The notes beneath the pieces are model-generated. The model searched no databases, had not been told where the DNA came from, and worked only from the letters and a program-made list of their open reading frames with translations. A stretch of 64,000 nt of DNA, taken from contig WPIO01000025.1 of the NCBI GenBank assembly GCA_009760855.2, positions 1,907,501 through 1,971,500 of the forward strand, given 5' to 3'. A program made the translations under genes and the position numbers. Of this stretch, positions 63,967-64,000 are shown piece after piece (the stretch's first letter is position 1; the number at the start of each line of letters is the position of its first letter). This stretch comes from Cristatella mucedo. Its lineage: Eukaryota > Bryozoa > Phylactolaemata > Cristatellidae.

Positions 63967-64000
63967 ATTGCAGTTGCCATCTCACCACCTCTTGCCGACC

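Overview
The window is animal nuclear DNA. It contains spliced protein-coding exons with canonical GT/AG borders, several generations of non-LTR retrotransposon debris (mainly the L2 type, whose 3' ends run into ATT/ATTATT tails), tRNA-derived SINEs and long dinucleotide microsatellites. No bacterial operon structure, rRNA, CRISPR array or intact mobile element is visible. I could not fix the species; an invertebrate or basal deuterostome would fit, but that is inference.

Layout. 1-3700 (+) is a stop-riddled Ty3/Gypsy-like pol (protease end, RT, RNase H, integrase tail) interrupted by a piece of a second L2 subfamily. 3750-7800 is a pile of L2 fragments in both orientations. 8123-27747 (+) carries the best gene: seven exons of an SLC22-like organic ion transporter (major facilitator superfamily), phase-consistent and lacking only the N-terminal exon(s). 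Its introns hold further L2 copies, a SINE with a long (TA)n tail, and two GC-rich blocks of unknown origin. 28000-29675 is an old L2; 29680-33300 is mostly featureless; 33310-34835 (-) holds a BED-finger (hAT-like) transposase remnant. 36850-40640 (+) is a GC-rich R2/NeSL-type retrotransposon relic split by a SINE. 42745-54080 is more L2, SINE and (GA)n sequence.

55119-61646 (-) holds what I consider the most interesting part: a set of minus-strand coding exons. Four of them (57529-57585, 56058-56254, 55833-55933 and the exon starting at 55498) join in one open frame with canonical splice sites, but I cannot assign the protein to a family. Upstream on the same strand lies an exon with two TRAF-type zinc fingers (59002-59432) and further candidate exons (58591-58744, 61259-61327, 61365-61646). 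Whether all belong to one gene is unproven. An intron of this region contains a 77-bp inverted repeat able to form a long hairpin. A ~470-bp purine-rich sequence is directly repeated at 59621 and 63500.

The only function I can state with confidence is plasma-membrane transport by the SLC22-like protein. The TRAF fingers suggest a signalling or ubiquitin-ligase adaptor role for the minus-strand gene, by inference only. Everything else is transposon fossil or simple repeat.
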